DNA of 64,000 nt from Sulfurimonas sp. (GCF_028714655.1 NZ_JAQTLY010000007.1:1-64000), one strand, 5' to 3'. Shown: positions 44,485-53,736, numbered from the stretch's first letter. Notes: a model not told the origin generated them from the letters alone. A program made the numbers and translations.

Positions 44485-44618
44485 AGACTTCTTGCAAACC
44501 AAAGATCCTGAATCAAGTTCAGGATGACGGAAGTTCATAAATCTAGTCATTTCAAGCTTGTACCACAAGGGGATTTCCTTTGGTCATTTGGAATCTAATT
44601 TTTAGGTTATGCAAATTC
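44485..44618. repeat. Family A palindromic repeat copy 2, inverted, with apex insert
   Basis: Begins AGACTTCTTGCAAACC and ends with TAGGTTATGCAAATTCC, imperfect inverted ends of the family. Its first hairpin is ATCCTGAATC/AAGTTCAGGAT. The second hairpin carries an extra 25-base segment at its apex (44561-44585, TACCACAAGG followed by GGATTTCCTTTGGTC) also present in copy 3. It fills the gap between tgt and the second DUF4160 gene. Confidence 0.65.
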
Positions 44619-44708
44619 CGTAATAAATGCCAAAGAGTTATAAGGTAATTCCTTAATATTCTTTTTTGATTTATGGTACAATCAACGAAATAAAATAAAG
44701 AGGTTACA

Positions 44709-44978
44709 ATGCCAACGATTAGTTTGTTTTATGGAATTGTTATTAGTCTTTACTATTTTGATAGTGAAAAACATCACACTCCTCATATTCATGCAAAATA
44801 TCAAGATTTTACAGGGGTATTTGATATTTATGGTGGTGAAATTATTGAAGGAGATTTGCCAAAAAACAAGGTAAAGCTCATTGAAGCATGGATTGAAATT
44901 CATAAAGAAGATTTGATAGCAGACTGGGAACTTGCCAGTACCGGGCAACAGGTCTTTAAAATTGAACCGCTGAAATAA
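44709..44978 (+). CDS. DUF4160 protein, module copy 2
   Basis: An 89-residue paralogue of the protein at 27285: MPTISLFYGIVISLYYFDS, TPHIHAKYQDFTGVFDI and the same ADWELASTGQQVFKIEPLK ending. Roughly two thirds of positions look identical, so the modules are paralogous copies with clear divergence rather than a recent duplication. Immediately upstream is a family A repeat; downstream is its DUF2442 partner after two bases. Confidence 0.88.
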   Translation: MPTISLFYGIVISLYYFDSEKHHTPHIHAKYQDFTGVFDIYGGEIIEGDLPKNKVKLIEAWIEIHKEDLIADWELASTGQQVFKIEPLK

Positions 44979-44980
44979 TC

Positions 44981-45211
44981 ATGAGTATCTATGTAGAATC
45001 GGTAGAAGTGCTAGAATTTCCAAAACTGAATATCACTTTTAGCACTCACGAAAAAAAGATATTTGATGTATCCCCATATTTAGATAAAGGGATATTTACA
45101 GAACTGCAAAATAGAGACTATTTTAAGCAAGTAAAAGCGGAAAATGGAACTATCGAATGGCCAAACGGTCAAGATTTTTGTCCTGACACATTATATATAA
45201 AAGGGCTGTAG
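44981..45211 (+). CDS. DUF2442 protein, module copy 2
   Basis: A 76-residue DUF2442 protein with VEVLEFPKLNITFSTHEKKIFDVSPYLDKGIF and the closing IEWPNGQDFCPDTLYIKG, the family's W-x-N-G-x-D-x-x-P-x-x-L-Y motif. More canonical than copy 1 in the WPNG turn. Role unknown; probably the partner of the preceding DUF4160 protein. Confidence 0.87.
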   Translation: MSIYVESVEVLEFPKLNITFSTHEKKIFDVSPYLDKGIFTELQNRDYFKQVKAENGTIEWPNGQDFCPDTLYIKGL

Positions 45212-45287
45212 TTTATAAATTTAGCGGCATTATATCATTTAAGAGCTTTTAGGGTAGAATTGCAAAAAAATTTTTCAAGGTGTGTTT

Positions 45288-45854
45288 ATGGCAACTATCG
45301 GAATGGGTGATATCAAAAAGAATGTTCGTTTAATTATTGGCGAAGTACCGTATAAAGTGGTGGAATTTCAACATGTTAAACCGGGTAAAGGCGCAGCATT
45401 TGTTCGTATGAAAGTTAAGAGCTTTTTAAACGGTAAAGTCGTTGAAAAAACCGTTCATGCCGGCGATAAATTTGAAGTTCCCGAGATAACTTACAAAACT
45501 ATGCAGTATCTATATGACGACGGCGAATCATTTCAGTTTATGGATCAGGATACTTATGAACAGATGTCTCTTTCATATGAGCAGTGTGACGATGCTTCAA
45601 AGTGGTTTAAAGACGGAATCAATGTCGACATTATTTTTTATAAAGGAAACGCTATATCCGTAACAGCTCCTGAAGTAATGGAACTGGTAATCACGGATAC
45701 TCCGCCAAACTTTAAAGGCGATACTTCAAGCGGAAGCAGAAAACCGGCAACTTTAGAAACAGGTGCCGTTGTTCAAGTTCCTTACCATGTACTTGAGGGT
45801 GATACCATCAAAGTAAATACGGTTGATTGCGAATACTTGGAAAAAGTAAAATAA
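45288..45854 (+). CDS. efp: Translation elongation factor P
   Basis: EF-P relieves ribosome stalling at polyproline. Three beta-barrel domains are evident: KOW-like with the modifiable tip HVKPGKGAAF (lysine near residue 35), the OB domain and the C-terminal domain ending VNTVDCEYLEKVK. ATG 45288 gives 188 residues with CAAGG upstream; the GTG six bases earlier is not needed. The tip lysine suggests EpmA-type or another lysine modification, but no modifying enzyme is nearby. Confidence 0.95.
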   Translation: MATIGMGDIKKNVRLIIGEVPYKVVEFQHVKPGKGAAFVRMKVKSFLNGKVVEKTVHAGDKFEVPEITYKTMQYLYDDGESFQFMDQDTYEQMSLSYEQCDDASKWFKDGINVDIIFYKGNAISVTAPEVMELVITDTPPNFKGDTSSGSRKPATLETGAVVQVPYHVLEGDTIKVNTVDCEYLEKVK

Positions 45855-45861
45855 ATCTTCT

Positions 45862-45885
45862 TTGATACGAGTTCTCTCGTATCAA
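45862..45885 (+). terminator. Hairpin terminator after efp
   Basis: A perfect 10-bp stem TTGATACGAG/CTCGTATCAA with a TTCT loop starts eight bases after the efp stop. The following CTGCTTCCTTTGC is pyrimidine-rich but not a pure T-run. Confidence 0.6.
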
Positions 45886-45994
45886 CTGCTTCCTTTGCTT
45901 CTTTCGTTTACTTACTATAACTATTTTTTATTTTTTAAGTTTAAAAAAATAATTTGCAGATATAATTGATTTTTTTAAAAAATCGGGGAAGTAA

Positions 45995-48553
45995 ATGCCT
46001 AAGACATTAAAAAACTTTATATTTTCGATAAACATAGTTCTTCTATCAACCCTCTTCATCGTAGTTCTAATCTTTACGGCATATCTGCACACTACACTAG
46101 CGCAAGAAAATGCCATAAAACACGCAAATGTAGTTTCAAATCAAATATTTTCTTCAATGTATCAAGTTATGAAAAAAGGGTGGAGCAGAGAGGATTTAAA
46201 TGATTTTATGCACTCCTTAAAAGAGAATTTTAACGATAGCGACTATACGGTAAATATCTATCGCTCAGATAAAATCAAAGAACTATTCGGAGAAGTTAAG
46301 GAGAAGCAAAAAGATGATTTGGCTAACTCCGTTTTAGCAAGCGGAGAGAAGATAACGCTTACCGAAATGGGCAAACTTAGAAACCTTTTGCCGCTAAACG
46401 CTAAAAAAGAGTGTCTTAGCTGTCATGTAAACGCAAAAGCAGGTGACACGCTTGGTGTAATAGATGTAGAGCAAAATTTTGTCGAAATCATAAAAAAGAC
46501 ATTTTTAGATTATATATATTTTTTCCTCATAGTGTTGCCTATTTTTGTGTTTGGCGCGTTTATGAGTTCAAGATATACGACATCAAGAATAACCGAGTCA
46601 TTGAAACTTTTTAATAAAAAAGTTCAATGTATCAACTCTATGAAAGATTTTAAAGAGTTTGACTCCACCGATATAGACTCAAGATTTGACGAGATTAATG
46701 CAATTATCGCAAATGTAAACGAGTTGGCTCAAAAGCTAAAAACTATTGCCGTCGATAAGGATTTGCTAGAGTTTGAAGTGCAGCTTTTAGATAAGTTTAT
46801 AATCACTTCGGAGGTTGTTCAAGATTGGCGTGACTTTATAAACGAGCTTTTAGTCGATATAAACAAAGTTATGCCTACATATACGCTTATGACCATATTT
46901 AGAATCGGCGATGATCAGTTTGAGGTTGATATATTTTGGTACGGTATTCCGGAGAGCGATGTTAAAGAGAAATTTGAAGAGTATGTAAGAGAGTCTGTTC
47001 AAAACAGCAATCACTTTTTGGGCTATACAGACTATACGATTCGCCACAATACATCTGAGTATAACAGATGTATAAGTATGGATGATTATGAAAATTTTGC
47101 ACATAGAACAAAATCGCTATTTTTAGATACTCCAAAAATAGGCGGAATTGTAGGACTCAGTGTTCAATCTGATATGGCAACAGACCCGATAAAACATATA
47201 GTAATAGACAGTATATTAACGACTATGGCAAATCTTGTCGGTTCCGTTAAGGCGATAAATAAATATACAAATGATTTAGAGTACTACGCAGCACATGATC
47301 CGCTTACAAATCTCTTTAATCAAAGAGTTTTTATAGACTTCTTAGAGTATGAGATAAAGCGTGCCGAGTCTCATTCCTACGAGTTTGCTTTGATGGTTAT
47401 AGATTGTGATAATTTTAAACCGATAAACGACAGATACGGGCACGCATTCGGAGATCTGTTTTTGCAAGAGTTTTCTAGAATTCTTGTAGAGTCAAAAAGA
47501 AATGAAGATATTCTTTCTCGATATGGTGGAGATGAATTTACCATTATTTTACCGGAGTGTGGGTTAGAGGGCGCTCTTGCCGTTGCTCATAAAATAGCAA
47601 ATGCTGTAGAGAAGTTTAAACTTTTAACTACTGACGGAAATTATGCGGGTGTTACAGTTTCTATCGGAATATCCATCTATCCTGAACATGCAAAAACACA
47701 AAAAGAGCTCTTTTTGATAGCTGATGGCATGATGTACAAGGCTAAAGAAGAGGGTAAAAACGGTATTAGAGTTCCTTGTGGTGATGATATCGTCTCTGTG
47801 ATAAAAGATCAAAAAGCAAAATCCGCGCTTTTAGTGGATGCCGTTACAAATAATCGTATCGTTCCGTATTTTCAACCTATCCAAACTACGCTTAGCGGTA
47901 AAAATGAGATACATGAACTTCTAATGAGAATCGAGGTAGACGGCAAGGTAGTATCTGCTTACGAGTTTATAGAAGTTGCAGAGAGTATGAGCATAATAAA
48001 CCGTATGGATTTGATGGTAATCGAAAATGCGTTTATTAAGATAAAAGCGGAGAATTATCAAGGGATTTTATTTATAAACTTATCTCCGAAATCTCTTATT
48101 GTCGGTAACTATGCAGACTCAATCACACAACTTATAAAGCACTATGATATATCCAAAGATCATATAGTTTTTGAGATAACGGAGAGAGAAACTGTTAAAA
48201 ACTTCTCTATTTTAGAAAAATTTGTAATGAATCTGAAAATGGCAGGATATAAGTTCGCAATTGATGATTTTGGTTCGGGATTCTCTTCGTTTCACTATAT
48301 CAAAAAATTCCCGATTGATTATTTGAAGATTGACGGCGAATTTATCATAAATATCAATAAAGATAAAAAAGACAAAGCTTTTGTTCATAGTATCTTAACA
48401 CTTGCAAAAGAGCTTAATGTAAAAACCGTTGCAGAATATGTCGAAGATGAAGAGATAGTAATAACCTTAAGGGAGATGGGTGTCGATTATCTGCAAGGAT
48501 TTCACATAGGAAGACCGCAAAACCATTTTACGATTAACAATAGAAACCTCTGA
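45995..48553 (+). CDS. GGDEF-EAL protein with periplasmic c-heme motif
   Basis: An 852-residue cyclic-di-GMP protein. TM1 is about 9-30 and TM2 about 168-190. The periplasmic domain ends with CLSCHVNAKAGDTLGV (heme c motif at residues 140-144), matching position and flanks in the chemoreceptor at 7600. A GAF-like region (about 270-425) precedes GGDEF (about 430-590, DCDNFKPINDRYGHAFGD, RYGGDEF) and EAL (about 610-845). The EAL box reads ELLMR and the other acidic motifs (FEITERE, AIDDFGSGFSSFHYIKKF, AEYVEDEE) are largely kept. A heme or redox sensor controlling c-di-GMP is likely. Confidence 0.9.
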   Translation: MPKTLKNFIFSINIVLLSTLFIVVLIFTAYLHTTLAQENAIKHANVVSNQIFSSMYQVMKKGWSREDLNDFMHSLKENFNDSDYTVNIYRSDKIKELFGEVKEKQKDDLANSVLASGEKITLTEMGKLRNLLPLNAKKECLSCHVNAKAGDTLGVIDVEQNFVEIIKKTFLDYIYFFLIVLPIFVFGAFMSSRYTTSRITESLKLFNKKVQCINSMKDFKEFDSTDIDSRFDEINAIIANVNELAQKLKTIAVDKDLLEFEVQLLDKFIITSEVVQDWRDFINELLVDINKVMPTYTLMTIFRIGDDQFEVDIFWYGIPESDVKEKFEEYVRESVQNSNHFLGYTDYTIRHNTSEYNRCISMDDYENFAHRTKSLFLDTPKIGGIVGLSVQSDMATDPIKHIVIDSILTTMANLVGSVKAINKYTNDLEYYAAHDPLTNLFNQRVFIDFLEYEIKRAESHSYEFALMVIDCDNFKPINDRYGHAFGDLFLQEFSRILVESKRNEDILSRYGGDEFTIILPECGLEGALAVAHKIANAVEKFKLLTTDGNYAGVTVSIGISIYPEHAKTQKELFLIADGMMYKAKEEGKNGIRVPCGDDIVSVIKDQKAKSALLVDAVTNNRIVPYFQPIQTTLSGKNEIHELLMRIEVDGKVVSAYEFIEVAESMSIINRMDLMVIENAFIKIKAENYQGILFINLSPKSLIVGNYADSITQLIKHYDISKDHIVFEITERETVKNFSILEKFVMNLKMAGYKFAIDDFGSGFSSFHYIKKFPIDYLKIDGEFIININKDKKDKAFVHSILTLAKELNVKTVAEYVEDEEIVITLREMGVDYLQGFHIGRPQNHFTINNRNL

Positions 48554-48564
48554 TTAAATCATAA

Positions 48565-48654
48565 ACTAGATTCCAAGTCAAGCTTGGAATGACGAACTAC
48601 CCGTCACCCTGAACTTGTACCGCAAGGGTATTTCCTTTGGTCATTCAGGGTCTA
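48565..48654. repeat. Family A palindromic repeat copy 3, with apex insert
   Basis: Contains the GATTCCAAGTC/AAGCTTGGAAT hairpin and a second hairpin CACCCTGAACTTG...ATTCAGGGTCT whose apex is expanded by a 25-base insert (48618-48642) nearly identical to that in copy 2. Outer TAACCTA ends are missing. Confidence 0.65.
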
Positions 48655-48764
48655 ATTCGATAATTGTTCAGAGGTTTCAATTAAAATTAGCATTCACCCT
48701 ATCTAATATCTCTGAGTTATCAGAGAAATTGCTACAATTTATCAGTTGTTTATATTTATCACTA

Positions 48765-48770
48765 TATAAT
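48765..48770 (+). promoter_or_regulatory. Predicted -10 box for the BrnT-like toxin-antitoxin pair
   Basis: TATAAT in CACTATATAATACATTG, 29 bases before the presumed toxin start at 48800. No convincing -35. Confidence 0.4.
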
Positions 48771-48799
48771 ACATTGTATGTATATAAAAAGGGTTTGCA

Positions 48800-49075
48800 T
48801 TGTTTGCTTATGGAAAAGAAAAAAATGAACTCCTCAAACAAAGCAGAGGAATAGGGTTTGAAGAGATTATTTTGGCGATAGATTCCGGAAAGGTTTTGGA
48901 TGTTTATGATCATCCGGATCAAGCGAATTATTTTGGGCAAAAGATTTATGTTGTAGAAGCATTAGATTATGTATATCTTGTTCCATTTGTCCGCAATGAT
49001 GAAGAGATATTTTTAAAAACAATCATTCCAAGTCGAAAAGCTAAAAAGATTTACAAAGGAGAAGGCGATGTTTGA
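48800..49075 (+). CDS. BrnT/DUF4258-like toxin
   Basis: A 91-residue small protein: FAYGKEKNELLKQSRGIGFEEII is the BrnT-like N-terminus (W/Y-x-x-x-K-N-x-x-L ... G-I-x-F-E-E), and VEALDYVYLVPFVRNDEEIFLKTIIPSRKAKKIY the RNase-fold end. BrnT toxins are RelE-fold RNases. The start is likely TTG 48800, which puts the family motif at residue 2; no ATG is suitable. The antitoxin gene overlaps its end by eight bases. Confidence 0.82.
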   Translation: MFAYGKEKNELLKQSRGIGFEEIILAIDSGKVLDVYDHPDQANYFGQKIYVVEALDYVYLVPFVRNDEEIFLKTIIPSRKAKKIYKGEGDV

Positions 49076-49334
49076 CACTGAAGAAATGGCGATTTTAAAC
49101 GCACTGGAAAATAATAAGCTTGCAAAAAGCATAGACGCCGATGAGGAGATTGCACTTGCTCGCAAGGCAGCTAAAGAGTATTTATCCAAATCAAAAAATA
49201 TTACAATTCGCCTAAGTATCGGGGATGTGACAACAATTAAAAACAAAGCGCAAGAGACCGGAATCCCTTATCAAACGATTATTTCATCGCTAGTGCATCA
49301 ATATGCGACCGGAAAAATTAGGCTAGAGGCTTAG
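49068..49334 (+). CDS. CopG/BrnA-like antitoxin
   Basis: An 88-residue protein whose C-terminal half, NITIRLSIGDVTTIKNKAQETGIPYQTIISSLVHQYATGK, is a ribbon-helix-helix DNA-binding domain, following an N-terminal toxin-binding segment. Typical of antitoxins paired with this toxin type, and likely to autorepress the operon. Overlaps the toxin gene by eight bases. dnaE starts eight bases after its stop. Confidence 0.85.
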   Translation: MFDTEEMAILNALENNKLAKSIDADEEIALARKAAKEYLSKSKNITIRLSIGDVTTIKNKAQETGIPYQTIISSLVHQYATGKIRLEA

Positions 49335-49341
49335 AACATAT

Positions 49342-52300
49342 ATGAGCGTTCAACCATTTACCCATCTTCACCTGCACACGGAGTATTCACTGCTTGACGG
49401 TGCAAATAAACTCTCAAATCTGGTGAAGCAGGTTAAAAAGCTCGGTATGACATCGGTTGCCATGACGGATCACGGCAATATGTTCGGTGCGATTGATTTT
49501 TACAAGCAGATGAGGGAAGCGGGTATAAAGCCTATTATCGGGATTGAAGGCTATATCCATAACGGCGAAGCCATAGATGATAAAAGTACAAAACAGAGAT
49601 TTCATATCTGCCTATATGCAAAAAATCAAAAAGGTTATGAAAACCTTATGTATCTCTCTTCAAAAGCTTTTATAGACGGTTTTTACTACTATCCGCGTAT
49701 AAATAAAAAAGAGCTAAGAGAGCATAGCGAGGGGCTTGTTTGCACCTCTGCATGCCTTCAAGGCGAGGTAAGCTGGCACTTAAATACGGTAAATGAGAGA
49801 AATATAAAAAACGGCGCACTTGGATATGAGGGTGCAAAAGCCGTTGCGTTAGAGTATAAAGAGATTTTCGGAGATGATTTTTATCTTGAACTTATGCGCC
49901 ACGGCATAGGCGATCAGCTTTTTATTGATGAGCAGGTTCTTAACCTCTCAAAAGAGCTTGATATAAAAGTAGTTGCTACAAACGACACTCACTACACATT
50001 CCATGACGATGCGCAGTATCATGAAGCGTTTATGTGCATCGGGATGAATAAACTCTATGACGACCCAAAACGCATGCGTCACTCCGTTCATGAATTTTAC
50101 CTCAAAAGCCCAGAGCAGATGGCGCGCCTTTTTGCAGATATTCCCGAAGCCATAGAAAATACGCAAGAAATAGTAGATAAATGTAATTTGGAACTAAAAC
50201 TTGGTGATCCGATTCCGCCAAATTTTAAGTTTACAAAAGAGTATGCTTTATTTGACGGCTTAAATATTAATAATGTCGATGACGAGCCGTTAAGCCAAGA
50301 TGCCTCAAAAGAGCAAAAAAGAGCTTGGAAGAGTGCAGCGGATAAAAATGATGCCGAGTATTTTATATATCGCTGTGAGCTGGGGTTAGAAGAGAGATTA
50401 AAGCATGTTCCTCAAAAAAGACACGAAGAGTATAGAGAGAGACTGAAATTTGAGATGAATGTAATCAACTCTATGAAATTTCCCGGGTATATGCTAATCG
50501 TTTGGGATTTCGTTAAAGTTGCAAAAGAGATGGGCATAGCTGTAGGGCCGGGGCGTGGAAGTGCGGCGGGGAGTTTAGTTGCTTATTCGCTTGAGATTAC
50601 GGATATCGACCCGATGAAGTATGACCTTCTTTTTGAGAGATTTTTAAATCCCGAACGCGTCAGTATGCCCGATATAGATATGGACTTTATGCAAGCAAGA
50701 CGCGGAGAAGTAATAGACTATGTCGTAAAAAAATATGGACGAAATCAAGTTGCGCAAATCATAACTTTCGGTTCGCTTCTTGCCAAAGGTGTTATCCGTG
50801 ATGTTGCCCGCGTTCTTGATATGCCGCTTAGCCAAGCCGATAAGATGGCAAAACTTATCCCCGACGAGCTTGGAATCACTCTAAACGGAAAGACAAAAAA
50901 CGGTGATTTTATACCCGGAGCATTCCAAAAAGAGCCAAAACTAAAAGAACTAATAGATAGCGATGCAAATGCCGCAAGGGTTTGGGAATTTGCAAAAAGA
51001 CTTGAGGGGCTAAAGCGAAATTCAGGTATACATGCCGCAGGGGTCGTTATCTCAAATGAGGAGCTTTGGAAGAAAACACCCATCTATAAACCCGCAGGCG
51101 AAGATGTTTTTGTAACGCAATATTCGCTTAACTATCTTGAAGATGTGGACTTGATAAAGTTTGACTTCTTGGGTTTAAAAACTCTTGATGTAATCGACAA
51201 TGCTATAAAACTCATAAAACTTAGATATGCCAAAGCCGTAGTCTGGCATGAGATAGACGAGAACGACCCAAAAGTTTATGATGTTATCCGCAGCGGCGAT
51301 ACGGTCGGGATGTTTCAGATAGAGAGTTCGGGTATGCAGGATTTGAACAAACGCCTAAAACCCGATAGTTTTGAAGATTTAATTGCGGTTTTGGCGCTAT
51401 ACCGCCCCGGACCGATGGAGTCGGGGATGCTTGAGAGCTTTATAGAGAGAAAGCACGGCAGAGAGAAGATAGAGTACACTTTTGATGCAATGGAGCCGAT
51501 ACTTAAAAACACTTACGGAGTCATCGTTTATCAAGAACAGGTTATGCAGATAGTTCAAACAATCGGCGGTTTTTCTCTCGGATACTCCGACATCATCCGC
51601 CGTTCTATGGGTAAGAAAAAAGATATGTCCGTTTATAACGACGAGTTTGCGACGGGTGCAAAAAATCAAGGGCTGGACTACGGTGGGGCATCTAAACTCT
51701 TTGATTTGATTGAGAAGTTTGCAGGATACGGTTTTAATAAATCCCACTCCGCTGCTTATGCAATGGTTACATTTCAAACCGCGTGGCTAAAGTGTTACTA
51801 TCCAAACGAGTTTATGGCGGCACTTTTAACTTCTGATAAAGATAATACCGATAAAGTCGTCCGCTATATAGATGAGACGAAAAGAATGGGAATTGAACTC
51901 TCTCCGCCTGATATTTGTGACTCTCAGTTGGAGTTTTCAGCTATCACAAAAGATGAAAGAGAGATAGTTCTTTTTGGGCTTGGTGCGATCAAAGGAGTAG
52001 GCGAAGCTGCCGTTTACTCAATTTTGGAGACAAGAAAAGAGGGTGGAAGTTTTAAATCGCTGGAAGATTTTGTAAACAGAATCGAGCCTTCAAAAGTAAA
52101 TAAAAGAGTTATAGAGTCAATCATAAAAGCGGGCGGCTTTGATAGATTCGGATATTCTCGAAAAGCTCTGCTAGACCAAATAGAGAAGATTGTAGAGACT
52201 GCAAAAGATGCTTCAAATGCAAGAAAAAATGCCATCGGAAGCCTTTTTGGAGATGACACGGAAATCACAAGCGTCGAGTTAAAACTGACAAACTCCGGCG

Positions 52301-52959
52301 AATATGAGTTAAAAGAGATTTTGGAGTTTGAAAAAGAGACCATAGGTTTTTATATCTCGGGTCATCCGCTTGATGAGTATAGAGAAAAGCTTGATGAGTT
52401 AGATTATACGCTCTCATCGGAGATAGAGAGTGTAAAGGACGGTTCATACGCTATTTTTATAGGAAAAGTTGAAGAGATAACCAAAAAAACATCCAAAAAA
52501 GGAAATCAGTTCGGCATAGTAAATCTTATGGATTTCCACGGAAACATTGAAGTTATGCTTTTTAGTGACAAGCTTGAAGAACTGAGTCAAATGAACCTGC
52601 AAGAGCCGATAGCAATTAAAGCAAAAATAACTCATACGGAAATGTTTACAAGAATCGGCGTGACTAAAATCATGACGCTTAAAGAGGCAAAAAAAGAGAC
52701 TCAAAAGACAAAAAAAGAGGTAAGAGAGATCGAACAAGAGCCGCAAGAGGCGATAAATCTAGCGATAAAACTAAGCACCGATATGAGAGTTTTGGAAGAT
52801 TTATACAGAATCGTCCGTCAAAACCCAGGCAACAGAGAGCTAAAACTTACTATTATCTCTAAACTTCAAAATGTAGTAATCGACTCGGCAATTAGAGTAG
52901 ATAGTAAGATTTTAACCGCACTTGACGGGAATGAGTTTGTGGATATTTTGAGTTGTTGA
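49342..52959 (+). CDS. dnaE: DNA polymerase III alpha subunit
   Basis: The replicative polymerase catalytic subunit, 1205 residues. The PHP domain opens with FTHLHLHTEYSLLDGANK; the polymerase active site has GPGRGSAAGSLVAY near residue 393 and the catalytic PDIDMDF near residue 437; YRPGPMESGM and the fingers follow; then the helix-hairpin-helix and a C-terminal OB fold (about 1030-1100). The start lies close behind a toxin-antitoxin pair, so some read-through is likely. Confidence 0.96.
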   Translation: MSVQPFTHLHLHTEYSLLDGANKLSNLVKQVKKLGMTSVAMTDHGNMFGAIDFYKQMREAGIKPIIGIEGYIHNGEAIDDKSTKQRFHICLYAKNQKGYENLMYLSSKAFIDGFYYYPRINKKELREHSEGLVCTSACLQGEVSWHLNTVNERNIKNGALGYEGAKAVALEYKEIFGDDFYLELMRHGIGDQLFIDEQVLNLSKELDIKVVATNDTHYTFHDDAQYHEAFMCIGMNKLYDDPKRMRHSVHEFYLKSPEQMARLFADIPEAIENTQEIVDKCNLELKLGDPIPPNFKFTKEYALFDGLNINNVDDEPLSQDASKEQKRAWKSAADKNDAEYFIYRCELGLEERLKHVPQKRHEEYRERLKFEMNVINSMKFPGYMLIVWDFVKVAKEMGIAVGPGRGSAAGSLVAYSLEITDIDPMKYDLLFERFLNPERVSMPDIDMDFMQARRGEVIDYVVKKYGRNQVAQIITFGSLLAKGVIRDVARVLDMPLSQADKMAKLIPDELGITLNGKTKNGDFIPGAFQKEPKLKELIDSDANAARVWEFAKRLEGLKRNSGIHAAGVVISNEELWKKTPIYKPAGEDVFVTQYSLNYLEDVDLIKFDFLGLKTLDVIDNAIKLIKLRYAKAVVWHEIDENDPKVYDVIRSGDTVGMFQIESSGMQDLNKRLKPDSFEDLIAVLALYRPGPMESGMLESFIERKHGREKIEYTFDAMEPILKNTYGVIVYQEQVMQIVQTIGGFSLGYSDIIRRSMGKKKDMSVYNDEFATGAKNQGLDYGGASKLFDLIEKFAGYGFNKSHSAAYAMVTFQTAWLKCYYPNEFMAALLTSDKDNTDKVVRYIDETKRMGIELSPPDICDSQLEFSAITKDEREIVLFGLGAIKGVGEAAVYSILETRKEGGSFKSLEDFVNRIEPSKVNKRVIESIIKAGGFDRFGYSRKALLDQIEKIVETAKDASNARKNAIGSLFGDDTEITSVELKLTNSGEYELKEILEFEKETIGFYISGHPLDEYREKLDELDYTLSSEIESVKDGSYAIFIGKVEEITKKTSKKGNQFGIVNLMDFHGNIEVMLFSDKLEELSQMNLQEPIAIKAKITHTEMFTRIGVTKIMTLKEAKKETQKTKKEVREIEQEPQEAINLAIKLSTDMRVLEDLYRIVRQNPGNRELKLTIISKLQNVVIDSAIRVDSKILTALDGNEFVDILSC

Positions 52960-53093
52960 TGGATGTCTATTTTTTTAATTTAAAAATGAAGATTTATAGA
53001 TAAAAATTACATAGTTATAATTTTACTACTCTCTCCTGTATAAGGAGAGAATTTTCGTATAAGTAAGCACTTATTACTTTGATATAAGTTGGG

Positions 53094-53378
53094 TTAATAT
53101 TTATCCCAGTTATTGGAAATCCATTGTTTGACATTAATTTGGCTTCTGATATCAGATGGTAGATGGTTACGAATCATTTTTTCCATTTTTTCAGCAGATG
53201 ACTTGTTTTTGAAACTCCAAATTTCTGCTAATTTGTTAATCAAATACAAAACCTCATAGCCTTCATGTCTATTAAATAATGTACTATCTGGTTCACCTGT
53301 GACTTTTGGATTATCACCTGATACAGCTGTCCAACTGTAGTCTTTATAAATCAAATCATTTTTTGAAATTAAACCCAT
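53094..53378 (-). CDS. Small uncharacterised protein
   Basis: A 94-residue soluble protein beginning MGLISKNDLIYKDYSWTAVS, with a C-terminal tryptophan-rich IRSQINVKQWISNNWDKY. ATG 53378 is chosen because AAGGAG is seven or so bases upstream; a longer frame to 53414 lacks one. Not recognised. It is AT-rich like the neighbouring RloA/RloB pair, suggesting shared accessory origin. It could be a small effector or a remnant. Confidence 0.6.
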   Translation of the reverse strand: MGLISKNDLIYKDYSWTAVSGDNPKVTGEPDSTLFNRHEGYEVLYLINKLAEIWSFKNKSSAEKMEKMIRNHLPSDIRSQINVKQWISNNWDKY

Positions 53379-53455
53379 ATTTACTCCTTTGGATATGGTT
53401 AAAAATATGAGCAATTTTGTAACATTAATGTGATAAGTTAAAAATAGAAGACACT

Positions 53456-53556
53456 ACACTATAAAGAATATAGTGTTTATCTGCTATGATAGCATTCATA
53501 TTAACCGTCTGTTAATTGCTCTACAAGAGTAATTTCTACGCCAATAGAAATTACTC
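53456..53556 (+). other. Hairpin array upstream of the RloA/RloB pair
   Basis: Within the 358-base gap between the small minus-strand gene and rloA there are three perfect stems: 8 bp ACACTATA/TATAGTGT (53456-53463 with 53469-53476), 6 bp ATTAAC/GTTAAT (53500-53505 with 53511-53516) and 12 bp GAGTAATTTCTA/TAGAAATTACTC (53527-53538 with 53545-53556). The remainder to 53736 is AT-rich with no other clear feature. They could be terminators, operators or part of a small RNA. Confidence 0.5.
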
Positions 53557-53736
53557 CACCTCATTTACTGCAATCATAAATCGCAATAATATTTCTGCTA
53601 CTTTATTTGTTTAGCATTAACACAATTATATCATAGTTTTAAGAAAAACCAAACAATAAACGATATTTTTGTAAATTTTATGCAAAAAATGTAATTATTA
53701 TGATATTATTTGTGATAATAAAAGGAGTTGGAAGAG

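Noticed and set aside
52960-53093. Possible feature between dnaE and the small minus-strand gene
   Set aside because: Only a short imperfect hairpin (around CTCTCCTGTATAAGGAGAG, 53031-53049) that may be a dnaE terminator; nothing else seen.
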